Shown one piece after another: positions 1 to 10,210 of a DNA stretch of 64,000 nucleotides (positions within the stretch are counted from its first letter, which is position 1; every line of letters starts with the position of its first letter). Location: positions 62,001 to 126,000 of the forward strand of contig JAMWFC010000066.1 in the NCBI GenBank assembly GCA_027475525.1, in the 5' to 3' direction. The notes under the pieces were generated by a model, which made no database searches, was not told where the DNA came from, and worked only from the letters and a program-made list of their open reading frames with translations. Source of the DNA: Macrolepiota albuminosa (Eukaryota; Basidiomycota; Agaricomycetes; Agaricales; Agaricaceae). The translations under genes were made by a program, and so were the position numbers.

Positions 1-25
1 CATCCATCTTTCTTCCGCCCGAGCT

Positions 26-470
26 ATGTCCCCCGGCGACGAGCGCCATGAGTGGACACCCCGTGCGCCTGTAACTGTCCGGGTACGTCCGTTTTTGTTT
101 GTTCCCCCATTTCTCCCCTTTTCTAACCTTCCATAAGTTCGATCCCTTTTGGACTCCCCCTCCCGCCATGCGAGTTTCTGGTGACGCCTTCCCTTGGCTC
201 GGGGACGAGTTCTCCTATCCTGTTACCCCTCTCCGCCCTTCTGCCGACCTTCGCCAGCAACTCCGCCATATCGAGGATGCGACCGAAGCCGTTGGTCGCG
301 AACTTGCAAACCTGCGTCCTCGCGTTTCTACCTTAGCTCGCCGCGAGCGCCTCCTTCTCGAGCTCCATGACGATATTACAGCTGCGCTTGAGTGGCAAGC
401 GAGTAACTCGATCCAGGACGGGGACTTGCTTCCTTTGGGCGATCCCGCCCTTCCCGAGTATGATCCGTAG
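26..470 (+). CDS. Small spliced gene antisense to gypsy copy 1 (gene A)
   Basis: Two exons, 26-82 and 138-470, joined by a 55-bp intron with GTACGT donor and CCATAAG acceptor, give about 129 residues. The ATG at 26 is the first methionine. The start (M-S-P...W-T-P-R) resembles the start of the gene at 1069. The C-terminal half is charged and helical, probably coiled coil (region with LRQQLRHIEDA). No known domain is recognised. It lies downstream of the integrase of the minus-strand gypsy element but reads in the opposite direction, like two further genes at 1069 and 1823. The splice model is inferred from the sequence only, and the gene may extend left of the window. Confidence 0.5.
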
Positions 471-722
471 TTGCCGACCCTTAGCGCTTTTAAACTTTTA
501 TGGACTTAGTCTTTTTGATACGAACTTTGTAGTATGTGATCCTATAATAAACGCTTCCCTTGGCTTCAAATCGTCAGTTTGTAAGTAATCAAAAGAAAAT
601 AAGTAAAAAGGGGAAACGCTCAGTAGATCATCATGGCGCAAAAACCCCTGTTGCCGGCGCGGCCCAATAGCCATTACCGCGCCAGCCTAAGTAGAAAATA
701 GGAACTGTCTGTAAATAAATAA

Positions 723-876
723 GCGGATCCATGTAAGAAGTAACGCGTATAAAGAAATAGAAAACCAGTGATCGCTTTGTGGCTATTCGGTGATGGTGAG
801 CGGATCCATGTAAGAAGTAACGCGTATAAAGAAATAGAAAACCAGTGATCGCTTTGTGGCTATTCGGTGATGGTGA
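723..876. repeat. 77-bp tandem duplication (1 of 6)
   Basis: Positions 723-799 are repeated at 800-876 with a period of exactly 77 bp; identity stops within 1-2 bases on each side. It falls in non-coding sequence between antisense genes A and B of gypsy copy 1. The same 77-bp period recurs at five other unrelated sites in the window, which points to an assembly artefact rather than biology. Confidence 0.95.
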
Positions 877-1068
877 GCATAAGCGCTAGTCTAGAATGGC
901 GATTTCCTTTCTGCGCGATCCAACCATGAGTCAAGCGCCTCTCATTGGCTAGTATCTTCGTCAGGGTCCTCGTTCTTTGTGAAACGTCCTCCCACGCTGT
1001 CGCCGTTCTAACTCTAGCCGTGTCCTATAAATTGCATATGCATCAACTGGATCTCATCAGTCTTCGCG

Positions 1069-1581
1069 ATGACCAGCCCGACCGGCCTGGTGTGGACTCC
1101 CCGCTGTGATCGTGCTCACGTCATGATGGACCCTCCCACTTTCCTAGAGCGTGTCACCTCTTTCCTTCACCACTATCCTACTGGCAGCGTGCCAGAACTG
1201 GACGATGGCGTCCTCGAATTAAGTCGTCGCTGCCAGTTGCTGCGTGCGGCCTGTGAGATCTGGTCGGATAGCAAACCTCTGATGCAGTTCGGTATGGAGA
1301 AGGCCTGGAGTCGCATTTTTCAGGTGCGCTCCTGCCTTTTTCGCCCTCTTCTTTGCTGACAGTCGCTAATTAAAGCAAATTCCTCCCACCTCCACGCGAG
1401 AGCGTCTTGAGCTGCTGCTGGAAGAAAGCCACTATCTGGTCCGTCTGTCCTTACCCCGTTACTCCTTTCTTTTCCTGTCTAACCGCGCCTTCTTCACCAG
1501 TCTCCTCGTTCTTCTACCGGTGGTCGCCTCTTTCGTGGCCCCTCTGACGGGGCGCGTCTCCTCCTGTTGCCCGCTCCTTGA
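1069..1581 (+). CDS. Small spliced gene antisense to gypsy copy 1 (gene B)
   Basis: Three exons, 1069-1323, 1376-1438 and 1501-1581, give about 132 residues. Donors are GTGCGC and GTCCGT; acceptors are TTAAAG and CACCAG. Residues 20-85 match the gene at 1823 in a shared pattern (P..[FI]L.R...FL...PTG..P, then R[CY]..L...E.W, then R[IA]), so the two are diverged tandem paralogues. The N-terminus also resembles gene A. No known domain. The position between the integrase and the distal end of a gypsy element, on the opposite strand, suggests element-borne or captured genes. The exon 2-3 junction is the least certain part of the model. Confidence 0.45.
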
Positions 1582-1822
1582 TTTGCTTCCGCCTCCCATG
1601 TCGTTTATGTAAGGTGATCTTCCCTTCTCCGTAGCGCCACAGAACTGACAGATTTTAGATTCTTGATTTCCAATGTCGTCGTATATTAATTGCATCGTTG
1701 TTGTCGCCCCCTCCCCTCGTGATTGTTTCGCCCATGTAAAAGTTCCTAAGTCGCTGCGACCCTGCAAGTAGCTAGAGATATTTTATGGGCTCTGCCGCCC
1801 TTAAGTTCGTTAGTATTTTATC

Positions 1823-2541
1823 ATGCAAGCACCCTCCATACTTCTCCCAGATCCGGAACTTCCTTACCGCCCCGCGATCTTGGATCGTATTGAACATTTC
1901 CTGGCTATTATGCCTACGGGGGGCTTCCCTCATGAAAACGGAAATACCATGACCCTGGTGCGCCGATATCGCATCCTGTTGGACGTCTCCACCGAATGGA
2001 TGATAGACCAGGATGAGTCTCTGGTCACGGTTCGCCTCCTGCTAGCGCGTATCTTGTTTGTTGCTCATGTGTTCGCAGTCGACTATTACGCCTAGCGCAG
2101 CAAGTTTGGCGAGCCTTCTTCGGGAAACTGGTAGTTTGGTTAGTCAATAGCTCTTTCCTTCTGACCTTGGGTTGCTAATTCCATGCCGTTGCCAAGAGCC
2201 TCTCGTGGCTTCCCCTTCCGCTCCTGGTTGAGTCCCGCGCCCGTAGGGCAGTTCTCGACCGCGTGATCTTTCCTTTCCCGCCTTCGCTTCAGCCTTCCTT
2301 CGAGGAGTGGGACCTTTCCCCCGAACTCGCTGCCCCTCCTCCAGGCGCTCCTCCTGCGCCAACTCCTAGCGCTCCAGTTCCTTCATCCTGCGTTCCTCCC
2401 GCCGTATCTCACAACGCGCCGCCTTCGAACACTCCGGTGCCTTCACCAGGCGCCCCTCTTCCTCCTCCAGGCGGTCCTCCCTCCTTTAGGCGGCCCAGGG
2501 AGCGAGTCCGAGGTTCTCGTCGCCGGTCTTCTTCAGCGTAG
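1823..2541 (+). CDS. Spliced gene antisense to gypsy copy 1, proline-rich C-terminus (gene C)
   Basis: Three exons, 1823-2055, 2096-2138 and 2197-2541, read in one frame for about 206 residues. Introns of 40 and 58 bp have donors GTTTGT and GTTAGT and acceptors GCCTAG and GCCAAG. The first exon is paralogous to gene B. The last exon carries a proline/alanine-rich tract (many P-A-P and P-G-A-P units) and ends in a basic R/S-rich tail. No known domain. It stops 150 bp short of the integrase stop codon of the minus-strand element, so the two are convergent. Function unknown. Confidence 0.45.
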
Positions 2542-2688
2542 CTCGTAACGTAGTAACCGTAGTTGATTTTGTGTTCTCGCCTGTACCATAGCTATTTATG
2601 TCATCCAACATGCCTTCCGAAAGGGAGACATGACCTAAGTTTACTTAACGGGGGCGCTAACACCTAGCGCCTCGTCCTTCGCCTTCCT

Positions 2689-3258
2689 TTACTGTTCTTC
2701 GTCGTCGTCAACAGGGGTGTCGTCATCATCCACTAACTCCGTTTCTTCCAGTTCTCGTAGTTTAGCCGTGTCAATGTCCAGCGCTGACGAAGGTAAGGGA
2801 ATGTGTTCCCGCGCTAAGTAGGGGATGAGTCGAAACGCCGCTACTGGTCGATGCAAAACTGAGCCGTCCAACTCGCAGAGTACATAGGCACCTCCCCTAT
2901 TGCGGGAAACCACTATTAGGGGTCCCAGATACCGAGGTCGCATCTTTTTGTTATGGGTAACTTCGATCTTTGAGTTGCGCATTAGTACGAGGGCGCCAGA
3001 GGTGAAGTTGTAGTCTCTAATCGTGGCGCTGTGCTCGCTTTCAAATCGTAGCGCAGCTTGTCGTCTAGTTTGAAATACTACTTCGTGTAAGCGCTCGAGA
3101 TCCTCCATGCGTCGCTGTAAGTCTATAGCGCGCCTAGCAATCATGTCGGTGGAAGATAGTATCGAATTCGGGGGTGGCTGTAAGTAAGTAGCTTCCACTA
3201 TGTCGGCCGGGAGGAGTGGATGGGTGCCTGTCGCCGCGTAGTAGGGTGAACAACCCAT
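2689..3258 (-). pseudogene. Gypsy copy 1 integrase, C-terminal part
   Basis: This open frame continues the integrase after the break near 3.5 kb. In the same frame, 3259-3525 also reads as integrase: the second catalytic Asp (T-D-N-G) and the catalytic Glu (G-I-V-E-R-P-H) are both visible, so the core is present but out of frame with the RT part. After M-G-C-S-P-Y-Y come the helical linker and a C-terminal module (L-V-L-M-R-N...R-Y-L-G-P-L) typical of Ty3/gypsy integrases, and then an acidic tail. It has no start codon of its own and belongs to the pol polyprotein. Confidence 0.85.
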
Positions 3259-3449
3259 CCTTTTTCGTACGGTAACCCTCTCTGACCAGAAGACCGAATA
3301 AGTCGCTTCGCTCCAGCGACTTTCGTCACCATCGACCGCCTTAAATAGCGCCTGTCGAACGTCGAAATGAGGCCTTTCTACGATTCCGTTGGCGCGCTTA
3401 TTGTAACCAGAAACCCGTATGTGTTGAATGTTGTACTTCTTTGCTAGAT

Positions 3450-3603
3450 AAGTGAGCGCCTTAACTATTGGCGCTCCATTGTCTGTGACGATCTCGTGAA
3501 GGGCTCCCCATCTGCAGATAACGTCTAAGTGAGCGCCTTAACTATTGGCGCTCCATTGTCTGTGACGATCTCGTGAAGGGCTCCCCATCTGCAGATAACG
3601 TCT
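3450..3603. repeat. 77-bp tandem duplication (2 of 6), inside integrase
   Basis: Positions 3450-3526 are repeated exactly at 3527-3603. The duplication lies in the integrase core between the first and second catalytic Asp. Because 77 is not a multiple of 3 it throws pol out of frame. Deleting one copy does not by itself restore the frame: a further single missing base at the junction (expected Glu-Asp codons GAG GAC, seen as GAGAC) is needed. Confidence 0.95.
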
Positions 3604-6475
3604 CAAAGAGCCACTTAGCTATAGCGTCTGTATTTTCTCGTTGGAGCATACGGAACTCCGGCCAATGTACCAAGGAACACCTTCCTTGAATGATATACTT
3701 GTAGCGCCCTGACTTGGGCATGTGCATGGTGTCGATATATATTTTTCCAAATAGCGGCGCTGGGGTCGCTACTGTTGGGGGAATAAGAACCTGACGTGTC
3801 TGCTGGATTTGACAGAGATGACAAGTGCGAATATACCACGCAATATCGGCGCTAACTTGAGGCCACCAAAAGCGCTCCAAAAGGTTCGCTCTTGTTGCGT
3901 AGAGTCCACGGTGTCCCAAGTCATCGTGCATAGCGCGTAGAATTCTAATTCGATTGTCCGGTTTAATTACTAGCTTGTGGGCGCCATCTCTATTTCGTCG
4001 CCAAAGTCGGTTTTCCACTATAAAGAAGGTCGTCGCGTATCGAATGAAGGTGGCGTATTCCGTATCCGTAAGGTCTGATGGTCGTCGCAAATCCTGTAGC
4101 CACTTCCTAACCTGGTCCACCCGCTGATCTTCTGACTTAGCTTTGGCGCTTCGAGGTACCGCCGAATATGGTAAGTTATGACTGTCTTCCCGCAAGGGTC
4201 TTGGTTCCTCAACTATCTTTAGATCGTTAGATGGCTTAGCGACGTTATAGATACTGGCCGTGTAAAAAGTTGATGATGCCTGATATGGTCGGGGCTGGTA
4301 CGGAACAATAGGGTGGAGCCAATTTGAAACTGGTTGGTCTTCGCGAAGCGCCGGAATAGGCAGCTGAATGATATGCACGAAACCATGCAATCGATCAATC
4401 CAGTCGTCAAATACATCATTGTCGCTATCGTCTAGCGCTTCATCTTCCGGTTGTCTGGGTCGCCTAGATAATCCGTCCGGCCCGTGGAATGCACTTTTGA
4501 CGTGTACTAACTCGAAGTGAAACATTAATATCGCTACTACCCAGCGGTTCATACTGGCCGACGGTTGAATATCAGGGTTCTGAAGCATTCCTTTGATGTA
4601 TCGTGCGTCGACCTCGACAATGAGATTTCGTACCCCAATGAGGTACATGCGCAGCGCCTGAAACGATCGAAACAAGCCATATAACTCTAGCTTGGGCTGA
4701 CTGTAGCGCGATTCTCGGTCGTTAAGGGTAATCGATCCGAAACGATTGTAGCGCCTGATTTTCCGGTTCGCGCTATCACACTGGCATAAGAAGAAGCCAA
4801 CGGCGATATATGATGTGTCAACAGCAAGTATAACGGGATCGGCGGTAGTATAGTCAATGGGTACCAATGGTTTCGCTTCCTGTAGCGCCTTTACTAAGTC
4901 CTTCTGGGCATTGATTTGATCGGGTCCGAATTCGAAGGGGACCCCTGAACGGGTTAGGCGATTAAGGGCGTTTGCGCGATGAGAAAAATGGTGTATGAAC
5001 ATGCGCAGCACCCCTACAGTGCCCAAGAACGCGCGAACTTCCGAGAGGTTATGACAGACCCCCCATTTCTCCAACAGCGCTAATCGGCTCTTTTCTGGAA
5101 TCCTGCCTTCTGGCGTGCAAACGTGCCCCAAAATTTTAAACTGCGGTGCGCAAAGAACGAGCTTGTGCCCTGAAAACGTCCCGCCACTATACTTCATGCG
5201 CTGAAGTACTCGGTTAACCAGTTGAAAGAATTCCCATAGCGCCATGCGAATATTAGGGTTATCCGGGTGAACTTCGGGCTTGCCATCCACCAATCGCCAA
5301 TCCTTCGGGCCTTTAACTCCTACGTCGTCTATGAAACTGAGCACATGGTGGGGTATTTCGGGCTGTAGGATAAACGTAATATCGTCGTGAAATATCGGTA
5401 CCGAGTTTGTCCATCCCATAGGAAGTGTGACTAGTCGTAGCGCCCCAAACGGTGTTTGGAATGTCGTCAAGTCGCGAGAGGAAGGATGGATTAAGCGCTC
5501 GTCGTAGCCTACGTACAAATCCAGGGTAGCGCCACATATTCGTCCCGCGAAAGATTCAGCGACGTGATCGGGAAATGGCGGTACCCCTGAATGACGAATG
5601 GTGACTTTGTTTAGCGGTTCTAGGCTGTGAACTATACGTAGCTTCCCGTTTTTCTTTAGTACGCAGAACCACCTCGAGCGGTAGGCCGAATTAGAAGGCT
5701 CGTATACACCTGCCGCTATCTTGGAGCGAATAATTTGGCAGACTTCGGCTTCGATGCCCGGGGGTATGGGTCGGTTATGTTCAGTCCAGGGTACGTGCGG
5801 TATGGTTGGGATGACCACTGGTGGAAAGAAGTCAGTTCTAAGTTTACCGCGTTCTGAGTCCTCCCATGCAAAAGCCTCATTCTGTTTTTGCATGATGTCG
5901 ACTAGTACGTTCATCTCCTCCGTCGAGAGGAAGCCGGTATCGTGGGCGCTAAGAAATAGCGCCTTTCGTTCTTCTGTAAATCGTCCTGTTGGTTCAAAGG
6001 GTGGTGGATTCGGATCGAGTTTTGGCAGGGTAGCCAAAGGGTCGCCTATTATTTTTCTTTCGATGCGAAATTCCTCGGGTACGGCGCTCGCTACCGGCTT
6101 CGTTTTAAGCGCTACGGGTTTATATTTCTTCTTGACCTGAACCCCTTTGCGCTTAGGGGTACTATTGTTAGCAAACGTATTATAAATAGAGTCACGGTTT
6201 CTAGCGAAACCTGATATCAAAGGTTCTTTAGAGTCGGGAGTAGAAACGAAATAAGTGTCTGTTGAAAGGTTTTCAGTAATATCTGACGCAGTGAGGTATA
6301 AGTAGGATAACGCTTCGCTAGTAAGCGACGAAGAAGAATTCAAGACTTCATGGGCTAAAGGGGTATATGATATAAAATTTACTTGCCCAGTCCGATGGTT
6401 ATAGTCCAAGATAAGCGCTTCATCTCCATGATCCCCATCACTCATCTCCTCGATGGCGCCGGAAAACACTCGCAA
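3542..6475 (-). pseudogene. Gypsy copy 1 pol: reverse transcriptase, RNase H, integrase N-terminus
   Basis: An open frame of 977 codons follows gag-protease, overlapping it by 34 bp in another frame, with no ATG at its 5' end (first Met at codon 12), as expected of a frameshift or readthrough product. RT motifs are L-D-L-Y-V-G-Y-D-E-R, then T-L-P-M-G-W-T-N-S and F-I-D-D at the active site. RNase H follows (A-V-D-T-S-Y-I-A-V-G). The integrase zinc finger (H-D-D-L-G-H-R-G...C-H-L-C-Q) and the first catalytic Asp (I-D-T-M-H-M) come next. The frame then runs into the 77-bp duplication and ends. It is close in sequence to pol of the gypsy element at 47-53.6 kb. Confidence 0.9.
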
Positions 6476-9039
6476 GGGTCGTCGCTAACATAAGGTCGCT
6501 TTCTCGGTCCCGGTTTCTGGAATTTCCCCCGTGGAAATGTTGGTACCGTTCTTCTGACGCCTGAGTTAGGGTCGCTAATAGTTAGCGTCGTTTCGTCTTC
6601 AGACGTCGTCTTGACTACTGATCGGGCTAAGACGTCAAAGGGCCTCCCTAATAATAAGTCGTACGCAGGCGATCTAAGAATGTGTATTTGAAGATAAAAC
6701 GTAAGATCGCCAACAGCGCATGGCACGTTACGAGCCATTCCCAAGGATCGATCAATCGTGCCGTTAGCGCTTTGCATATTAAGAATGATGGTCGGGTCGT
6801 AAATGATGCCAAGCTCGTTAGCGACGTCGGCAGCCATTGAAATAATCTGTGATCCGCTGTCCACTATAGACTCTATCTCGCTTTTTCCATCAACTGTCAA
6901 CATGATCGAGCGAATCGCGTGAGAGTCTTGGGCTACAGTGAGGACGGCGGGATCGTCGCTAGATCTTAGCGATTTAAGGTAAGTTTCGACCGGGTCAATG
7001 GACGTAGCTTCTTTAGGTGGCGCGGCCTCTTCTTTGATTTCCGACGCGACCGTCTCGGTTATGTACGCGAATCCAGGTAGCGCGTCGTCGCATTCGTCCA
7101 CCGCCGTTACATTGTTAGCTACGTTCCGTCGAGGGGTTACCGCTGTACGCATCTGATTCCTGACGTCTGGCGCCACACTGCATAGCTCCCCTACCGACAT
7201 CGTGACTTGACTTTTCATAATACGATCGAATACTTGCTTAGATTTTTCTATGTCGTAGATTGGTGCCGTTGGTCGGTAGCCTCCTGCTGGCTTGTCTGGC
7301 GCCCCAAAGTTTCGGTTGATAGGCGGAGCATAGTTACCGGCAAGTCCTGAATACGGGTGAAGTGGCGGTTCCGTGCTAGCTGGTGCTTTGGCCGTATCAG
7401 GTGTGTCGTCGTTGATACTGGAATTCGAAGGCTTTGCCGGTGCTGGATCGGTCGTAGCGCCTGAAGGTCTATAGTCTTTTAACGGTTGCTTGCTCTTTTT
7501 AATCTCGACACCATCGAAAACCTGATTCTTTAGCGACTTTAGCTCCCTTTCCAACGTCTCGATCCTCTCCTCCCGTGACAACGTCGGTCGCTCGCTAACA
7601 GCGTTAAGCTGGAGTACTTCATGAATTAGCGCCTGTTGTGGAGTTGTTTCTGCCTCCGCCGCGGCCGTACTATTGAGATTGCCCGTCGCTAAGTTCCCAG
7701 GGTTACGTCGGTGCCATTCATCAATTCGCCCCTGGAAGGTTCGGTGCTCAGGATATAGAGGGATGTTAGCGCCGGAAGGTAGGACTATTTTCCCGTCGGC
7801 GCCTCGACGTGCTCTTCCTTGGCGTAGATATTGTTCGAGGATAGCGCAGCGTCCGCGAGTCATCGTATGTCCTGCCTCACCACAGAAGTGACAAGGACCG
7901 GATTGCATATTACCTCGTGGCGCATTAAGGCTGGTCGAGATTAACGTTTCCAATTTGCTCATAACGTTTGCGACGGCCGTGTTGACTGCGTTTTCCAGAT
8001 CCTCCTTCTTGACAAAACCTCCCTGATTGTTAGTCGCGCTAGGTGCTGGCGCCGCAACAGGTGGCGCTTTTCCTCCGTTATCAGTGCTAGAAGGTCGCTG
8101 GAAGGGGATGCCAGTATCCGTTCCTTTTAGTATCCATTTACCTGCCTCAAAAACGTCTTCTATATCGTAGGGTTCCTCAGGATGGTGGTCGGACTTAAGA
8201 ATTTCTAAGCGGCGAGCTATACGAGTCCAAAGTGATGTTGGAATGCCTTGTTGAAATAAGCGCCGTTCCTCGTTCCGGTAGAGTTTGCCATTCTGTACTA
8301 GCCATCTTGCAATTCGCTGGAAATCTCGATAATAAGTAGATAGCGTGCCTAGTGTATAAATGCCCGTAGCGAAGGTATCCTGTACCAGTTTCTGGATTTC
8401 AAGGACGGTATAGCGCGTGGATTCCTCAGCGCCAGGGTACAGTTTAATGATCGCCTTTTTCCATTCCTCGTAGGTAAACGACCTTGGCACCGCTTCTCGT
8501 GTTAATCCTTGAAACTCATCCAGTCCCGTCCAGGATTCCGCGGTATCGTAGGAAACGTATCTGGCGGCGTATTCTTTCATTTGTGTGTTGTCGGTGACTC
8601 GGCAGTCGCGTAATAAATATTCCAATTCTCGAAAATACTGTGTTAGCTCGCGAGGTTTCGTCTCGTCCCATTTTGGCGACGAGAAGTGGTTTCTTGGCGG
8701 CATACGCGGTGTGTTTGCTTGCTCCATACTAGCTGGCGTCGACGCCGTGGTGGGAATAGTAGTGTTAGTGGTAGTTTCGCTTGGCGTAGTTGTAGTTGGT
8801 ACTGGCTCGGGTAATTCTGAGTCGCTAGGTTCTGGCGATAATGACCTAGACAGCTCTTCCAAAGGAGTAAGCGGTGTATGGTTTTCACCTGCTAAGTATT
8901 CAAACGGTCGGGAAAATGGGAAGAAGCTTTCAGCCAAGCTATCTGGAGCGGCTTCAAGCTCCTGATCTAAAGTCTGCCTCGGTAGCGCGCCTGGTAAGTG
9001 TGGTGACTCAGTTAAGGTTTGCTCAAACGCGCTCTCCAA
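6442..9039 (-). CDS. Gypsy copy 1 gag with CCHC zinc knuckle and aspartic protease
   Basis: The frame is open for 865 codons, but the first ATG is at 8727, so translation of the S/T/P-rich leader above it is uncertain. From 8727 on, a gag core aligns with gag of the second gypsy element (both begin M-E-Q). A zinc knuckle C-x2-C-x4-H-x5-C (C-H-F-C-G-E-A-G-H) lies at about residue 385. A retropepsin-type motif (V-D-S-G-S-Q) with the matching L-L-L-G-R-P-F-D region lies near the C-terminus. It is the structural protein plus protease of the element and is intact in this copy. Confidence 0.88.
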   Translation of the reverse strand: MESAFEQTLTESPHLPGALPRQTLDQELEAAPDSLAESFFPFSRPFEYLAGENHTPLTPLEELSRSLSPEPSDSELPEPVPTTTTPSETTTNTTIPTTASTPASMEQANTPRMPPRNHFSSPKWDETKPRELTQYFRELEYLLRDCRVTDNTQMKEYAARYVSYDTAESWTGLDEFQGLTREAVPRSFTYEEWKKAIIKLYPGAEESTRYTVLEIQKLVQDTFATGIYTLGTLSTYYRDFQRIARWLVQNGKLYRNEERRLFQQGIPTSLWTRIARRLEILKSDHHPEEPYDIEDVFEAGKWILKGTDTGIPFQRPSSTDNGGKAPPVAAPAPSATNNQGGFVKKEDLENAVNTAVANVMSKLETLISTSLNAPRGNMQSGPCHFCGEAGHTMTRGRCAILEQYLRQGRARRGADGKIVLPSGANIPLYPEHRTFQGRIDEWHRRNPGNLATGNLNSTAAAEAETTPQQALIHEVLQLNAVSERPTLSREERIETLERELKSLKNQVFDGVEIKKSKQPLKDYRPSGATTDPAPAKPSNSSINDDTPDTAKAPASTEPPLHPYSGLAGNYAPPINRNFGAPDKPAGGYRPTAPIYDIEKSKQVFDRIMKSQVTMSVGELCSVAPDVRNQMRTAVTPRRNVANNVTAVDECDDALPGFAYITETVASEIKEEAAPPKEATSIDPVETYLKSLRSSDDPAVLTVAQDSHAIRSIMLTVDGKSEIESIVDSGSQIISMAADVANELGIIYDPTIILNMQSANGTIDRSLGMARNVPCAVGDLTFYLQIHILRSPAYDLLLGRPFDVLARSVVKTTSEDETTLTISDPNSGVRRTVPTFPRGKFQKPGPRKRPYVSDDPCECFPAPSRR

Positions 9040-9561
9040 CAGGAGGCGGCGCTGTCGCTGGGCTCGAGTTTCCGGCGGAATTCTGCCTCAATAGAACCCC
9101 TCGCGGTGGGCTCCAAAATGATGACGCCAACTGTGGTTGGGTGCGCTGGACGTATACGCAGTACAACGCCGTCTCCAGTGCCTGGCGTACGGGTTTGTGA
9201 GGAGTCCCGGCAGGGTCCCGGTGTGCTCAAGCAGAGGTGATAGGGCGGTGCGCTAGACGATAGCGCCTCGGGTGCTACCTAGCAAGTGGTAAGCGTCGTA
9301 GTTTAGGAGAAGTTATAGAGAAAGAAACGAATAGCGCAGCGTAGTGTGCCCGTAGGTGGCACCGTAAACGACGAAGACGAGATAGACGAAGCTAGCGCCG
9401 AACTTGGTGGCAAAGTCAGGCAATGCTAGCGCGATTTGAACGCTAAGTGTAACTTGGGTGCTCCAGAGGTTACGATTCGTTGTTATATACATGGCCAGTA
9501 GCTAGTTTTTATACTATGCGCTACATTATTTCCAAAATAAGTCCATTGACGGCGCTACCGC

Positions 9562-9715
9562 TTAGCGCCTCCCTTCGTGACTGTAGCTAACGGCCACCTG
9601 TCAACGGCGACCTGCAGCACATGGGTGACGGCGACCAATTAGCGCCTCCCTTCGTGACTGTAGCTAACGGCCACCTGTCAACGGCGACCTGCAGCACATG
9701 GGTGACGGCGACCAA
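9562..9715. repeat. 77-bp tandem duplication (3 of 6)
   Basis: Positions 9562-9638 are repeated at 9639-9715 with no mismatch, and identity ends exactly at both borders. It sits in the non-coding 5' part (LTR or leader) of gypsy copy 1. Confidence 0.95.
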
Positions 9716-10210
9716 CAGCGACTCTAAAACTACTTAGAAGTGGTACGAGTTTGCTCACTTTTTGATGTAATTTGATTGGCCATGCCATCCCGGGGTATGG
9801 TCGGGGAATCCTCGACAGACGCCGTGAGCGCTAATTCCGGCGCTAAACATTGTACCATCTTTTGATAGATTTAAATGTCGGGTCTGCGTGTATCCTGTCT
9901 CGTCGTCATTGATTCTTTTAGACTTCTGATTGAGGTGCCTCGGTGATTGACAGCGCCAATTGCTAACTCCTTCCAGTACTGATCGGGGTTTGGTCAGAGT
10001 CCCCTCCCGCCGTTATGCTAGCGCTATGAGTCCTGAGTCTTCTTGGTCTTCAAAGTAACTGAGTGGAGTGCGCTGAGGGGCTGATACTGGTGGTTGAGAT
10101 GAATGGACAAGTCTTGCCATAGAGCGCCCGCGCTAGGGCTGCTCTGTACCCAAGGCTGGTCGCTAGAGCCTTTAGTGTGTCAAGTGTTGGTCGGCCTATA
10201 ATGTCCCTTG

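Larger units (their letters stand above)
1..9800 (-). mobile_element. Ty3/gypsy LTR retrotransposon, copy 1 (minus strand)
   Basis: On the minus strand the order is gag with CCHC knuckle and aspartic protease (6442-9039), then RT, RNase H and integrase (2689-6475), the Ty3/gypsy order. Gag and pol are in different frames and overlap by 34 bp. Coding integrity is good apart from a break in the integrase. No LTR pair could be delimited: the 3' LTR is probably left of the window and the 5' LTR somewhere in 9.04-10.2 kb, before a copia fragment begins. The element is unusually rich in GCGC and AGCGC/GGCGC words compared with the host genes. Outer limits are approximate; the family call is secure. 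Confidence 0.85.

Noticed and set aside
9040..10200. Delimiting the 5' LTR of gypsy copy 1
   Set aside because: No matching second LTR in the window, and no clear TG...CA ends or primer site could be supported.
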